From Zoogloea oleivorans (GTDB lineage: Bacteria > Pseudomonadota > Gammaproteobacteria > Burkholderiales > Rhodocyclaceae): a stretch of 64,000 nucleotides of DNA. A model generated the notes under the pieces. It was given only the letters and a program-made list of their open reading frames with translations. It did no database searches and was not told the origin of the DNA. Position numbers and translations under genes: made by a program. This document shows positions 29,399 through 37,890 of this stretch, piece after piece (position 1 is the first letter of the stretch; each line of letters begins with the position of its first letter). Location: contig NZ_SDKK01000002.1 of the NCBI RefSeq assembly GCF_008107625.1, forward strand, positions 1 through 64,000, given 5' to 3'.

Positions 29399-30325
29399 AT
29401 GGGTCAGGCCCTGCGATTTCTCGGCTATCTGTTGCTGCTCCTTCTGGCGGGCGGGCTGGCCCCTGCCCGGGCGGCCCAGATCACGCTGGTCATGTCGGAA
29501 GAAAGCAAAGCCTTCAGCGAAGCGGCCGACGCCCTCAGCGTCGAACTGCGCAGCGCCGGCCACCGCATCCAGCCCATCCCCTTCCCGCTGCGCGCCGAAG
29601 ACACCGGTGCCCTCAACGCCAGCGCCCTCATCATCACCCTCGGTACCCGGGCGGCCCAGGCCATCTCCAGCCTAGCACCGCGCAGCCTGGTGCTGCACAC
29701 CCTGCTGCCGCGCAGCGCCTACGACAAACTGCCGGTCCGCGTTGAAGAAACCCGCCGCACCTCCGCAGTCTTCATCGACCAGCCGGCCGGTCGGCAGATC
29801 GACCTGCTGCGCATCGCCCTGCCCGACTGGTCGCGGGTCGCCCTGGTCGTGGGCCGGGACAGCGCCGAGCTGGGCGTTCGCCTGCACGCCAGCGCCCGGG
29901 ACAAGCGGATGCGCCCGATCCTCGAACAGGCCAGCGAGGAAAGCGATCTCTACCCCACCCTGCAGCGGGTGCTCGCCGAACCCACGGTGCTGCTCGCCAT
30001 TCCCGACTCGGCCCTGTTCAACAACCGGACCATCTCCAACATCCTGCTCACCGCATATCACCACCGCTCACCGGTCGTCGGCTTCTCGCCGGCCTACGTC
30101 AAGGCGGGTGCCCTGCTGGCCCTCTACAGCACACCCGCCCAGGTCGGCCTGCAAGCCGGCGAAGTCGCCCGCCAGGGCCTCGCCAGCGGCATCCTTCCGC
30201 CACCGGTTGCGCCGCGTCACTTCCGCATCAGCACCAACCCCTACGTAGCCCGCTCCCTAGGCATCAACCTGGAAGACGCCAGCGTCCTGCAGGACAAACT
30301 GGAACGCCTGGAAGGCCTGCCATGA
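29399..30325 (+). CDS. Periplasmic ABC-type substrate-binding-like protein
   Basis: A 308-residue exported protein with a signal peptide (LLLLLLAGGLAPARAA). The body resembles ABC_sub_bind (PF04392-like) two-lobed binding proteins, with VALVVGRDSAELG and LLAIPDSALFNNRTISNILL, where the second lobe usually begins. No permease or ATPase gene is nearby, so it is more likely a sensor subunit than an importer component. It sits six bases after the TonB receptor gene and overlaps the hybrid kinase ATG by four bases. That tight coupling suggests it binds the ligand and signals to the kinase's periplasmic domain. Confidence 0.78.
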   Translation: MGQALRFLGYLLLLLLAGGLAPARAAQITLVMSEESKAFSEAADALSVELRSAGHRIQPIPFPLRAEDTGALNASALIITLGTRAAQAISSLAPRSLVLHTLLPRSAYDKLPVRVEETRRTSAVFIDQPAGRQIDLLRIALPDWSRVALVVGRDSAELGVRLHASARDKRMRPILEQASEESDLYPTLQRVLAEPTVLLAIPDSALFNNRTISNILLTAYHHRSPVVGFSPAYVKAGALLALYSTPAQVGLQAGEVARQGLASGILPPPVAPRHFRISTNPYVARSLGINLEDASVLQDKLERLEGLP

Positions 30326-32220
30326 TCAACCCCGCCAGCTGGGACATCCGCGCCCGGACCGTCCTGATCGCCGTGCTGCCCACCATGGTGATGGCGACGG
30401 TGCTGATCGCCTACTTCACCTCCTCCCGCCTCTCCGACCTGGAAGAAGCCCACGTGCAGCGCGGCAAGGCCCTCGCCCGCCAGCTGGCCGCCGCCAGCGA
30501 GTACGGCGTGTTCTCCGGCAATCTGGAGAGCCTGCGCAAGCTGGCCAACTCGATCCTGCAGGAACAGGACGTGGTCCGCGTAGCAGTCTTCAGCCCCATC
30601 CAGGAAGTTCTCGCCGACAGCAGCAAACCGGTCCAGCCCGCCACCACCGTCAGCCTCGCCCCGCGCTACAGCGACACGCCCCTGCGCTTTCGCGAGCCAG
30701 TCACCGGCCCCGGCGTCAATCTGGACGACCCCTTCCTGGAAGCCGGCACCAACGGCAGCCATCCTCCCGAAGACCTGCACGGCGAAGTGCTCGTCGAAAT
30801 GAGCCGCGAATCCCTGCGCGCCGAAGAAAGCCGCCTGCTGCAGAACGCCTTCTCGATGGTTGTGGCGGTACTGATCGCCAGCGTCGCCCTGGCCCTGCGC
30901 ATGAGCCGCGGCATCTCCGGCCCCATCTTGCGCATCGCCTCCACCGTCGAGAGTTTTGGCCAGGGCAACCTGTCGGACCGGGTCCCGGTGGAAGGCGGAA
31001 AAAGCCTGCGCGCCCTCGCCCAGGGGGTGAACGACATGGCCGACAAGCTCGGCGCCTCACGGGAACACATGGAGCGCCAGATCGAGGCGGCCACCCGCGA
31101 ACTGCTCGTCAAAAAGGAAGAAGCCGAACACGGCAACCGCGCCAAGACACGCTTCCTTGCCGCCGCCAGCCACGACCTGCGCCAGCCGATGCACGCCCTC
31201 GGCCTGTTCGTCGCCGAACTGGGGCAGAAGCAGCACGCACCGGACACCCACCGGCTCGTCGCGCAGATCGCCGTCTCCGCCGAAACCATGGAAAACCTGC
31301 TCGACAGCCTGCTCGACATCTCCCGCCTCGACGCCGGCGTGCTCGACCGCCAGATCAAGCCCTTCCCCCTCCAGCCCCTGTTCGAGCGCATCGACGTGGA
31401 CTACCGCCGCGAGGCCGACCAGCGTTCCCAGCGCCTGCGCCTGCGCCCGACCAACCTGTGGGTCGAAAGCGATCCGCTGCTCCTCGAACGGATCCTCCAC
31501 AACCTCATCAGCAACGCCCTGCGCTACGCCCCCGGCGGCACCATCCTGCTGGCCTGCCGCAAGCGCGGCGACAAGGTGCGCATCGAAGTGCGCGACAACG
31601 GCCCCGGCATCGCCCGGGAAGCCCAGGACACGATCTTCCAGGAGTTCGTGCAGCTCGATAACCCGGAACGCAACCGGGCCAAGGGACTCGGCCTGGGGCT
31701 CGCCATCGTGCGGCGCCTGACCAACCTGCTGGAACACGACCTGTCCCTGCGCTCGACGCCCGGCAGGGGCGCCCTGTTCGCTGTCGAGCTTCGCGCCGCC
31801 AAACCCGGCCTGATTCCTGAAGGCATCCCGCCGCCGCCCGCCCACTCCCTGTACGGACGGCACATCGTGCTGGTGGACGACGACGAACTGGCCGTGGCGA
31901 GCACCACCGGCCTGCTCGAATCGTGGGGCTGCCAGGTCACCGCAGCAGCCAGCCTCGAACTCATCCTGAGCACCATCGACGAGCATGCCAAACCGGACAT
32001 CATCGTCTGTGACTACCAGAGCGGCAGCTCGGTGGACGGCCTGGCCATCATTGAGCGCCTGCGCGCGCATTTCGGCCAGCGGGTGCCAGCCATCATCCTC
32101 AGCGGCGACACCTCTGCGGCCGTTACCGACAACGCCCGGCAGGCCGGCATCCCGCTCCTCCACAAGCCCGTACGTCCCGCCAAACTACGCGCCTTGCTGC
32201 AGCGCAAAACCCAAGTCTGA
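30322..32220 (+). CDS. Hybrid sensor histidine kinase (HAMP, HisKA, HATPase, receiver)
   Basis: A 632-residue inner membrane kinase. A first membrane segment lies at about 13-33, a periplasmic domain at about 35-175, and a second membrane segment at about 178-198, followed by HAMP. The phosphoacceptor motif is ASHDLRQPMHALGLF, the form found in a subgroup of hybrid kinases whose histidine box reads HDLRQP. The ATPase domain has DNGPGIA and GLGLGLAIV. The receiver at about 510-630 has DDDELA, phosphoacceptor Asp in IVCDYQSGS and Lys in HKPVRP. It overlaps the binding-protein gene by four bases. The obvious output is the LuxR-type regulator at 26560-27207. Confidence 0.92.
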   Translation: MINPASWDIRARTVLIAVLPTMVMATVLIAYFTSSRLSDLEEAHVQRGKALARQLAAASEYGVFSGNLESLRKLANSILQEQDVVRVAVFSPIQEVLADSSKPVQPATTVSLAPRYSDTPLRFREPVTGPGVNLDDPFLEAGTNGSHPPEDLHGEVLVEMSRESLRAEESRLLQNAFSMVVAVLIASVALALRMSRGISGPILRIASTVESFGQGNLSDRVPVEGGKSLRALAQGVNDMADKLGASREHMERQIEAATRELLVKKEEAEHGNRAKTRFLAAASHDLRQPMHALGLFVAELGQKQHAPDTHRLVAQIAVSAETMENLLDSLLDISRLDAGVLDRQIKPFPLQPLFERIDVDYRREADQRSQRLRLRPTNLWVESDPLLLERILHNLISNALRYAPGGTILLACRKRGDKVRIEVRDNGPGIAREAQDTIFQEFVQLDNPERNRAKGLGLGLAIVRRLTNLLEHDLSLRSTPGRGALFAVELRAAKPGLIPEGIPPPPAHSLYGRHIVLVDDDELAVASTTGLLESWGCQVTAAASLELILSTIDEHAKPDIIVCDYQSGSSVDGLAIIERLRAHFGQRVPAIILSGDTSAAVTDNARQAGIPLLHKPVRPAKLRALLQRKTQV

Positions 32221-32286
32221 TGCAGGTCTGCGGTGCTTCGGTTACTATCGACAAGTGAATGACACATCCAGATCAGGGGGACAAAA

Positions 32287-32703
32287 ATGAGCACTGAAAA
32301 CAAGGCGCAGGATCCGATGGAATTCATGCGCGGCATGTGGAGCAAGATGGGTTTCAGCCTCCCCGGCATGGTCACGCCGACCCTGGATGTGGAAGAGCTC
32401 GACAAGCGCATCGCCGACATGAAAGCCGTCGAAAACTGGCTCAAGATGAACCTCAGCTCCCTGCAGATGGCCACCCAGGCCCTCGAGATGCAGCGCGCCA
32501 CCATCGCCACCATGCAGGCCATGAGCAAGATCGTTTCGGAAGGCGGCAAGCCGCCCGAAGTCGAAGTGCCCCAACCCAACCCCTTCGGCAACACCATGTG
32601 GCCGTGGAACCTGATGCAGAACGCCGCCGAACAAGCCAAGGCCCAGGCCGACGCAGCGCCGGCTCCGGCCGCCCCGGCCAAGAAGCCCAAGGAAAGCAAG
32701 TAA
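32287..32703 (+). CDS. phaM: PhaM-type PHA granule regulatory protein
   Basis: A 138-residue protein of the PhaM family. In Ralstonia, PhaM activates PHA synthase and tethers PHB granules to DNA. The N-terminal PhaM motif (DPMEFMRGMWSKMG) and an amphipathic helix stretch (about 35-85) are followed by a Pro-rich hinge and a C-terminal Ala/Pro/Lys tail (APAAPAKKPKESK) like the histone-H1-like DNA-binding tail of PhaM. It has its own promoter region (32221-32286) with GGGGGACAAAA before the ATG. The PHA synthase gene in this window is 25 kb away. Confidence 0.88.
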   Translation: MSTENKAQDPMEFMRGMWSKMGFSLPGMVTPTLDVEELDKRIADMKAVENWLKMNLSSLQMATQALEMQRATIATMQAMSKIVSEGGKPPEVEVPQPNPFGNTMWPWNLMQNAAEQAKAQADAAPAPAAPAKKPKESK

Positions 32704-32712
32704 GCAGCTTGC

Positions 32713-32735
32713 GGGGGCCGGCCGTCACGGCCCCC
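32713..32735. terminator. GC-rich hairpin at convergent gene ends
   Basis: An 8-base perfect stem (GGGGGCCG and CGGCCCCC) with a 7-base loop lies just after the phaM stop and over the stop of the convergent AEC transporter gene. There is no T tract, so it may be a bidirectional structural barrier rather than a canonical intrinsic terminator. Confidence 0.45.
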
Positions 32736-33630
32736 AGCGTGTCAGGGCTGCCAGCCAGCCCGTCAGCGTGATTGCCGCCGTCACCGTGGTGGCGGAAATC
32801 AGCCAGGCCACCCCCGGCCCGTCCCCGCCCATGCGCATCGCCAGAATATAGGCCGACGACGCACTCGGCAGAGCCGCAAACAGCACCGCCGTCACAAACG
32901 CCACACCCGTCAGCCCGAAGAAGCTCGCCAGCCCCCAGGCGATGGCCGGCAGCGCCAACAGTTTCACCGCACACAGATAGATCGCCCCGGCCCGCCCGGA
33001 CACCTGCTCGCCGCCACGCAACGCCGCCCCCACCGCCAGCAGGCCGAGGGTCACCGCCGCATCCGCCAGCCGCTGCAGGAACGGAATCACCGGCTCCGGC
33101 AGCGTCGCCCCCGCCAGGTTGAACGCCATGCCGGCCAGCGTCGCGATGATCAGCGGATTGCGCGACAGCTCCCGCCACAAACGCCCCTGCCCGTGGTGCG
33201 CCAGCAGCCCCACCGCCGCCATGTTGGCAAAGGGCACCATCGCCCCGCACAGGGCGCCCATGGTCGCCACGCCGGTGGCGCCAGCCACTTTGCCGGCCAC
33301 CGCGATGCCAATGTAAGTGTTGAAGCGGTAGGCGCATTGCACCCGCGAGGCGAAGGCCATCGGCCCCAGGCCCATCAGCGGCTTGCCGAGCAGGGCCAGC
33401 ACGAAGCCGCTCGTCATGCAGAGCAAGCCAACACCAAACAGCGGCGCCATCGCCGCCACATCGATACGGGCCCGCGCCAGGGCATTGAAGAGCAGGGCCG
33501 GAAACAGAACGAAGTACACCAGCTTTTCAACGCCAGTCCAGAAACCGTCGGCCAGCCTGAAGTAACGCCGCAACACCACGCCGAGGGCGATCAGCGCAAA
33601 GTCAGGCAGCAGAAGCAGAAAACTCTGCAT
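32725..33630 (-). CDS. AEC-family (auxin efflux carrier) transporter
   Basis: A 301-residue membrane protein with about ten hydrophobic segments in the two five-helix halves of the AEC family (PF03547). The N-terminus (LLLLPDFALIALGVVLRRYF) and the conserved Asn/Pro region FNLAGATLPEPVIPFLQRL are typical. Members export or import organic acids such as malonate or malate. No operon partner is clear: the anti-sigma gene upstream ends 21 bases before this start in the same direction, so read-through is possible. Substrate unknown. Confidence 0.88.
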   Translation of the reverse strand: MQSFLLLLPDFALIALGVVLRRYFRLADGFWTGVEKLVYFVLFPALLFNALARARIDVAAMAPLFGVGLLCMTSGFVLALLGKPLMGLGPMAFASRVQCAYRFNTYIGIAVAGKVAGATGVATMGALCGAMVPFANMAAVGLLAHHGQGRLWRELSRNPLIIATLAGMAFNLAGATLPEPVIPFLQRLADAAVTLGLLAVGAALRGGEQVSGRAGAIYLCAVKLLALPAIAWGLASFFGLTGVAFVTAVLFAALPSASSAYILAMRMGGDGPGVAWLISATTVTAAITLTGWLAALTRWGP

Positions 33631-33651
33631 GGTTCCGGGGCGCCGCCTCGC

Positions 33652-34389
33652 CTACATGACCTTCACGGCACGCCCGATATAACGGATCGGGCCAGTGGGC
33701 TTGCCGGTAGGCGAGCCGGTGCGCGGCTCGAGGGTCAGCTCGAAAAGCTGGTTCGACTGCAGGGCCGGCAGCTTGTCCACCGGCACCTTCATGCTCTGGC
33801 CGGGCGTGACCAGGCCCAGCGACACCGGCCCGCTCCAGCCTTCCGCCTTGGTCCAGAACTGCAGGGCCTTGTCGGCAGGCACTTCGACTGCGCCCAGCGG
33901 AATCAGCTCGATCTGCCGGGATGCACTGGCCTGCACCACCCAGCCGGGCGCCTTGTCGTCGGGAGCCACCAGCACCACCATGAAGCGCGTGGCCGCCGGC
34001 GGGTCGACAAGCCGTTCGACCAGCACCGCCGCCAGGATCGCCGCGCTGGCAAAGCCCGTGGCAGTCAGGCCACGCCACAGGCCCAGGTTGTTCCAGTCCC
34101 GCCACCAGGGCCTTGGCCGGATGGCCGGGCGTGGGGCCGGTACCGCGAGGACGTCGAGGCTGCGCGCGATGCGCCGCCACAAATGGGCAGACGGCGCCAG
34201 CGGCTCGGCCAGGGCCGCCAGCGGCAGCAGGCGCTCCTCCCAGGCGTGCACGGCCGCCTGCAGCGCGGCATCCGTAGCAAGACGCGCCTGCACCTCCCGC
34301 CGGCGGGCCGCCGACAAAGTACCGAGCACGTATTCGCCGGCCAGTTCGTGGATGTCGGGCGGCATGCCGGCCTGTGGTTTGCTGTTCAT
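33652..34389 (-). CDS. RskA-like anti-sigma factor
   Basis: A 245-residue membrane protein with an N-terminal cytoplasmic anti-sigma domain (about 1-90, with HELAGEYVLGTLSAARRREVQ), one membrane segment (about 120-140, LTATGFASAAILAAVLVE) and a periplasmic RskA C-terminal domain. ATG 34389 overlaps the sigma factor stop by four bases (ATGA), as usual for sigma/anti-sigma pairs; a longer frame to 34548 runs inside the sigma gene. It would hold the ECF sigma at the membrane until an envelope signal triggers release. Confidence 0.87.
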   Translation of the reverse strand: MNSKPQAGMPPDIHELAGEYVLGTLSAARRREVQARLATDAALQAAVHAWEERLLPLAALAEPLAPSAHLWRRIARSLDVLAVPAPRPAIRPRPWWRDWNNLGLWRGLTATGFASAAILAAVLVERLVDPPAATRFMVVLVAPDDKAPGWVVQASASRQIELIPLGAVEVPADKALQFWTKAEGWSGPVSLGLVTPGQSMKVPVDKLPALQSNQLFELTLEPRTGSPTGKPTGPIRYIGRAVKVM

Positions 34390-34982
34390 GCCATGCACTC
34401 CCGCAGCGCAGCCAGACTGCGCTTGATCCAGGCCTTGACCGTGCCCAGCGGCGCATCGAGCTGCCGGGCGATCTCCCCGTGGGAAAAGCCATCCACATAA
34501 GCGTGGAGGATGCAGTTGCGGCGCACCGGCTCCAGTTGCTCGAGGCAATGCGCGATGCGGCCGGCGCTGGCCTGCCAGGCGAAGGCATCGGCCATGTCGT
34601 GCCAGGCTTCGAGGGAGGCCCGGGCATCGAGGGCAGCGGCGGTGTCGTCATCGACGCCCACCTCGCGGCTGCCATCACGCACGGCATTGAGGGCCAGATT
34701 GCGGGTCACGCTGTAGATCCAGCCCCGCGCCGAGCCCCGTGTCGGGTCGAAGCTGGCGGCACGGGTCCAGATATTGACGCAGGCGTCGTGCACGATGTCC
34801 TCGGCCAGGGCCCGGTCGCGCACGATGCGCTGCACCACCCCGAGCAGGCGCGCGCCCTCCTGCTCGTAGAGTCCTTGCATGGCAGCGTGCTCGCCGGCTG
34901 CACAGGCGGCCAGGGCAGCCTCGTAGTCGAATTCGTTCAGGGCGGATAACACGAAAATGGACCGGCGGCGCGAAGCCGCCAT
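34386..34982 (-). CDS. ECF RNA polymerase sigma factor (SigK-like)
   Basis: An extracytoplasmic-function sigma factor of 198 residues. Region 2 includes the DxVHDxxVxxW-type segment (LAEDIVHDACVNIWTRA) and region 4 the helix-turn-helix FSHGEIARQLDAPLGTVKAWI. ATG 34982 is chosen over a GTG at 35000. It is co-transcribed with an RskA-type anti-sigma gene, giving a SigK/RskA-like pair. A DUF3455 lipoprotein gene lies 21 bases from the GTG on the upstream side and is probably in the same transcript. Confidence 0.9.
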   Translation of the reverse strand: MAASRRRSIFVLSALNEFDYEAALAACAAGEHAAMQGLYEQEGARLLGVVQRIVRDRALAEDIVHDACVNIWTRAASFDPTRGSARGWIYSVTRNLALNAVRDGSREVGVDDDTAAALDARASLEAWHDMADAFAWQASAGRIAHCLEQLEPVRRNCILHAYVDGFSHGEIARQLDAPLGTVKAWIKRSLAALRECMA

Positions 34983-35021
34983 GTTACCCGAGGCCCGCAC
35001 CGCGGCGGGCCAGGCCGGCGC

Positions 35022-35585
35022 TTAGAGGGCCTTCCAGAAAATGTAGTCGGCCTGGTAGGCCACCGTTTCGCGCTTGCCCTTGAGGGCCGCGGAACACTCC
35101 GCAGCCGGTGCCACGCCTCCCTTCAGGGCCACCCGCTGGATGTAGCTGACACCGCTCATCGCGCCGTTGCCCATGGCCGGATTGGCCTTGACGAGCTGGT
35201 AGGGCAGATTGCCGGCGCCGGAGGGGGCCACCGCCAGCTGGGTGCCGGTCAACTTTGAACCATCCAGGGCTTCCCAGGTGGCGGGGGGGCCGTAGTAGCT
35301 GCCCACCAGCGTGCCGCTGCGCTCCTTCAGCAGCGCCTTCGGGCCGACGAAGACCCATTCGGTCTGGCCGGGCACATTGGCCTTGTCGCGGCATTCGTAG
35401 GTGATCTCGCCGCTGCCGACGGTTTCCCAGGCGACCTTGTGGCCGGCGGGCACCTTGATGGCGTCGGGCAGGCTGTCCTGGTTGAAGCCGGCAGTCATCG
35501 AGGCCATCGAGCTGCAGGCGGCCAGCAGGCTCACACCAGCAAGCAGGGAAAGGCGGGAAGCGAGGGTGGTCGGGGTGGTTTTCAT
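35022..35585 (-). CDS. DUF3455 domain lipoprotein
   Basis: A 187-residue exported protein with a lipoprotein signal (SLLAACSS). The body (about 35-185) matches DUF3455, with HKVAWETVGSGEITYECR, a conserved WxxxGP (WVFVGP) and TYYGPPATWEA-like (SYYGPPATWEA) blocks. Proteins of this family often sit beside ECF sigma factors. ATG 35585 has GGAG seven bases upstream; a longer frame to 35678 is not supported. It is the first gene of the DUF3455-sigma-anti-sigma group, and could be its sensor or target. Biochemical role unknown. Confidence 0.85.
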   Translation of the reverse strand: MKTTPTTLASRLSLLAGVSLLAACSSMASMTAGFNQDSLPDAIKVPAGHKVAWETVGSGEITYECRDKANVPGQTEWVFVGPKALLKERSGTLVGSYYGPPATWEALDGSKLTGTQLAVAPSGAGNLPYQLVKANPAMGNGAMSGVSYIQRVALKGGVAPAAECSAALKGKRETVAYQADYIFWKAL

Positions 35586-35681
35586 GATGATTCTCCGGGA
35601 GTTAGGGATTGATGAATCGATGCAGCTTTTCGTGCTGCTTCTTCCACTACCCGCCAGCCCCGGCTTTGGATGCAGCACCCC

Positions 35682-35710
35682 GAAAAAAAAAGCGCCGGGG
35701 GGCCGGCGCT
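35682..35710 (-). terminator. Rho-independent terminator for the PaaK-like gene
   Basis: On the minus strand a perfect 9-base stem GCGCCGGCC/GGCCGGCGC-like hairpin (plus-strand 35692-35709) is followed by nine T residues. This is a classic intrinsic terminator, placed about 33 bases beyond the stop of the acyl-CoA ligase-like gene and so closing the Liv-type transporter cluster. Confidence 0.85.
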
Positions 35711-35742
35711 GTCAAAACACATCACTCCTGAAGTGAAATCGT

Positions 35743-36978
35743 CTATTCGTACTTGCGGATGTCGTCGATGACCTTGCCATCGTTGGCCAGGCTGCCCGGG
35801 GCGCAAAAGCACACCTCACCACGCAGCTTGGTCAGTTCGCGGATCGACGTGGCGATGGCCTCGGCCAGCCCTTCAACCGGTGCGGCCAGTTCGCAATGCA
35901 GGGTCATGCGGTCGTTGTGGTCCGGGTTGTCCACCACCAGCCGGCCACGGCCCACATCCGGATGGCGCTTGAGCACCGCTGCCACCTGGCCGGGATGGAC
36001 GAACATGCCCTTCACCTTGGTGGTCTGGTCGGCTCGCCCGAGCCAGCCCTTGATACGCGTATTGGTGCGGCCGCAGGGCGAAGCGCCGGGCAGGATCGCC
36101 GACAGATCGCCGGTGCCGAAGCGGATCAGCGGGTAATCGGGGTTGAAGCTGGTCACCACCACCTCGCCCACCTCGCCGGGGGCCACCGGGTCGCCGGTGC
36201 CGGGGCGGACGATTTCCAGCAGCACGTCCTCGTCCAGCACCAGCCCCTCCCGGGCCGGCGTCTCGAAGGCGATCAGGCCGAGATCGGCGGTAGCGTAGGC
36301 CTGGTAGGCCTGGATACCGCGCGCGGCCAGCGCCTCCTGCTGACTCGGCGGAAAGGCCTCGCCCGACACAAAGGCCTTCTTCAGGCTGTCGAGCTTCACG
36401 CCCTGCTCGTCGGCCTTGTCGAGAAGGATGCGCAGGAAGGACGGCGTGCCGGCGTAAGCATCCGGACGCAGATCCAGCATCGCCGCCACCTGCATTTCGG
36501 TCTGCCCGACGCCAGCCGGAAACACCGTGCAGCCCAGCGCGTGGGCCGCCGTTTCCATCATCGAACCGGCCGGCGTGAAGTGATACGAGAAGGTGTTGTG
36601 CACCAGGTCACCGGAGCGGAAACCTGCCGCGAAGAAGGCCCGCGCCAGCCGCCAGTAATCGCGCCGTGCCCCTTCCGGCTCGTAGATCGGGCCCGGCGAG
36701 GCAAACACCCGGGCACAGGCCGCGCCCCACTTCACCGCGGCCAGCCCGCCAAACGGCCGCGCCGCCTTTTGCAGCTCCGTCAGTTCGGACTTGCGGATCA
36801 CCGGCAGGCTCGCCAGGGCTTCCCGCGTGGTGATGGTGGACGGGTTGATGTCCTTCAGCAGCGCGGCAAAGGCCGGGGCGTGGGCCCGTGCATGGGCGAT
36901 CTGGTCCGGCAGGCGCGCCAGCAGATCGCGCTCGCGGGCGGCGGGATCGCGGGTTTCACGGGCGTCGTAATAGTTCAT
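35743..36978 (-). CDS. PaaK-like AMP-binding acyl-CoA ligase family protein lacking the usual P-loop
   Basis: A 411-residue member of the phenylacetate-CoA ligase branch of adenylate-forming enzymes. PaaK-like blocks include AYAGTPSFL, FVSGEAFPPS, YATADLGLIAFE, LIRFGTGDLS and the C-terminal RADQTTKVKGMFVHPGQV. Where PaaK has the glycine/threonine P-loop (SSGTTGKP type), this protein has FASPGPIYEPEG, with no Thr-Gly-Lys. It is the last gene of a cluster with a Liv-type ABC importer and a second acyl-CoA ligase, so a carboxylic acid imported by the transporter is its probable substrate. Whether it is catalytically active cannot be told by eye. A strong terminator follows. Confidence 0.85.
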   Translation of the reverse strand: MNYYDARETRDPAARERDLLARLPDQIAHARAHAPAFAALLKDINPSTITTREALASLPVIRKSELTELQKAARPFGGLAAVKWGAACARVFASPGPIYEPEGARRDYWRLARAFFAAGFRSGDLVHNTFSYHFTPAGSMMETAAHALGCTVFPAGVGQTEMQVAAMLDLRPDAYAGTPSFLRILLDKADEQGVKLDSLKKAFVSGEAFPPSQQEALAARGIQAYQAYATADLGLIAFETPAREGLVLDEDVLLEIVRPGTGDPVAPGEVGEVVVTSFNPDYPLIRFGTGDLSAILPGASPCGRTNTRIKGWLGRADQTTKVKGMFVHPGQVAAVLKRHPDVGRGRLVVDNPDHNDRMTLHCELAAPVEGLAEAIATSIRELTKLRGEVCFCAPGSLANDGKVIDDIRKYE

Positions 36979-37001
36979 GGTTTCTCCGCGTTCTGGCTTT
37001 T

Positions 37002-37024
37002 TGTAGGCCGCAATTCAGTCCGAC
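37002..37024 (+). repeat. Degenerate single REP-like repeat
   Basis: TGTAGGCCGCAATTCAGTCCGAC differs at four positions from the consensus found elsewhere in the window, and its left arm no longer pairs well. It lies in the 51-base gap between the PaaK-like gene and the upstream ABC ATPase gene. It looks like a decayed copy. Confidence 0.6.
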
Positions 37025-37029
37025 AAGGC

Positions 37030-37830
37030 TCACGACAGCCAGCGCTTGCGCCGCCGGTAGTGCTTCACGTCGCGGAAGCTCTTGCGTCCTTCGGTGGACA
37101 GCCCGAGGTAGAACTCCTTCACGTCCTCGTTGGTGCGCAAATCCTCCGCCTGGCCTTCCATCACCACCCGGCCGTTCTCCAGGATGTAGCCGAAATCGGC
37201 GTAGCGCAGGGCCACCATGGTGTTCTGTTCGGCCAGCAGGAAGCTCACGTTTTCCTTGCTGTTCAGGTCCTTCACGATCTCGAAGATTTCCTCGACGATC
37301 TGCGGAGCGAGGCCCATCGACGGTTCGTCGAGCAGGATCATCTCGGGCTTGGCCATCAGCGCCCGGCCGATGGCGCACATCTGCTGCTCGCCGCCGGAGG
37401 TGTAGCCGGCCTGCGAGGTGCGCCGCGTCTTGAGGCGCGGGAAGTAGTTGTAAACCTTGTCCAGGCTGTCCTTCAGCTCCGCGCGGGACTGGCTGCGGGT
37501 GTAGGCACCGGTGAGCAGGTTCTCCTCGATGGACAGGTGACCAAAGCAGTGGCGCCCTTCCATCACCTGGATAACGCCCTTCCTCACCAGTTCGGCGGGG
37601 GTCAGCTGGTCGATGCGGTCGCCCTTGAACTCGACGCTGCCCTTGGTCACATCGCCACGCTCGGCGCGCAGCAGGTTGGAGATCGACTTGAGGGTCGTGC
37701 TCTTGCCGGCGCCGTTGGCACCGAGCAGGGCCACGATCTTGCCCTGGGGCACCTGCAGCGACACGCCCTTGAGCACGAGGATGACGTGGTCGTAGATGAC
37801 CTCGATATTGTTGATGCTGAGGTATGACAT
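37030..37830 (-). CDS. Liv-type ABC transporter ATPase (LivF-like)
   Basis: A 266-residue ABC ATPase of the branched-chain amino acid transport class, with Walker A GANGAGKST, signature SGGEQQMCAIGRAL (normally LSGGQ) and Walker B MILLDEPSMGLAP followed by the switch His region LLAEQN. It matches LivF in length plus a short basic tail (HYRRRKRW). Together with the other ABC genes of this cluster it forms a complete importer. The neighbouring acyl-CoA ligases make an aromatic or fatty carboxylic acid more likely than an amino acid as cargo. Confidence 0.92.
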   Translation of the reverse strand: MSYLSINNIEVIYDHVILVLKGVSLQVPQGKIVALLGANGAGKSTTLKSISNLLRAERGDVTKGSVEFKGDRIDQLTPAELVRKGVIQVMEGRHCFGHLSIEENLLTGAYTRSQSRAELKDSLDKVYNYFPRLKTRRTSQAGYTSGGEQQMCAIGRALMAKPEMILLDEPSMGLAPQIVEEIFEIVKDLNSKENVSFLLAEQNTMVALRYADFGYILENGRVVMEGQAEDLRTNEDVKEFYLGLSTEGRKSFRDVKHYRRRKRWLS

Positions 37831-37861
37831 GGCGGCTATCCGAATGATGAGGCAACAATCC

Positions 37862-37883
37862 GGGCCGGCCCGCAGGCCGGCCC
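37862..37883 (-). promoter_or_regulatory. Intercistronic 9-bp hairpin after the substrate-binding protein gene
   Basis: A perfect inverted repeat (GGGCCGGCC, loop CGCA, GGCCGGCCC) lies in the 60-base gap between the substrate-binding protein stop and the LivF-like start. It has no T run. Such hairpins after periplasmic binding protein genes commonly protect the upstream message and lower expression of the downstream genes. Confidence 0.6.
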
Positions 37884-37890
37884 CTTCCGC

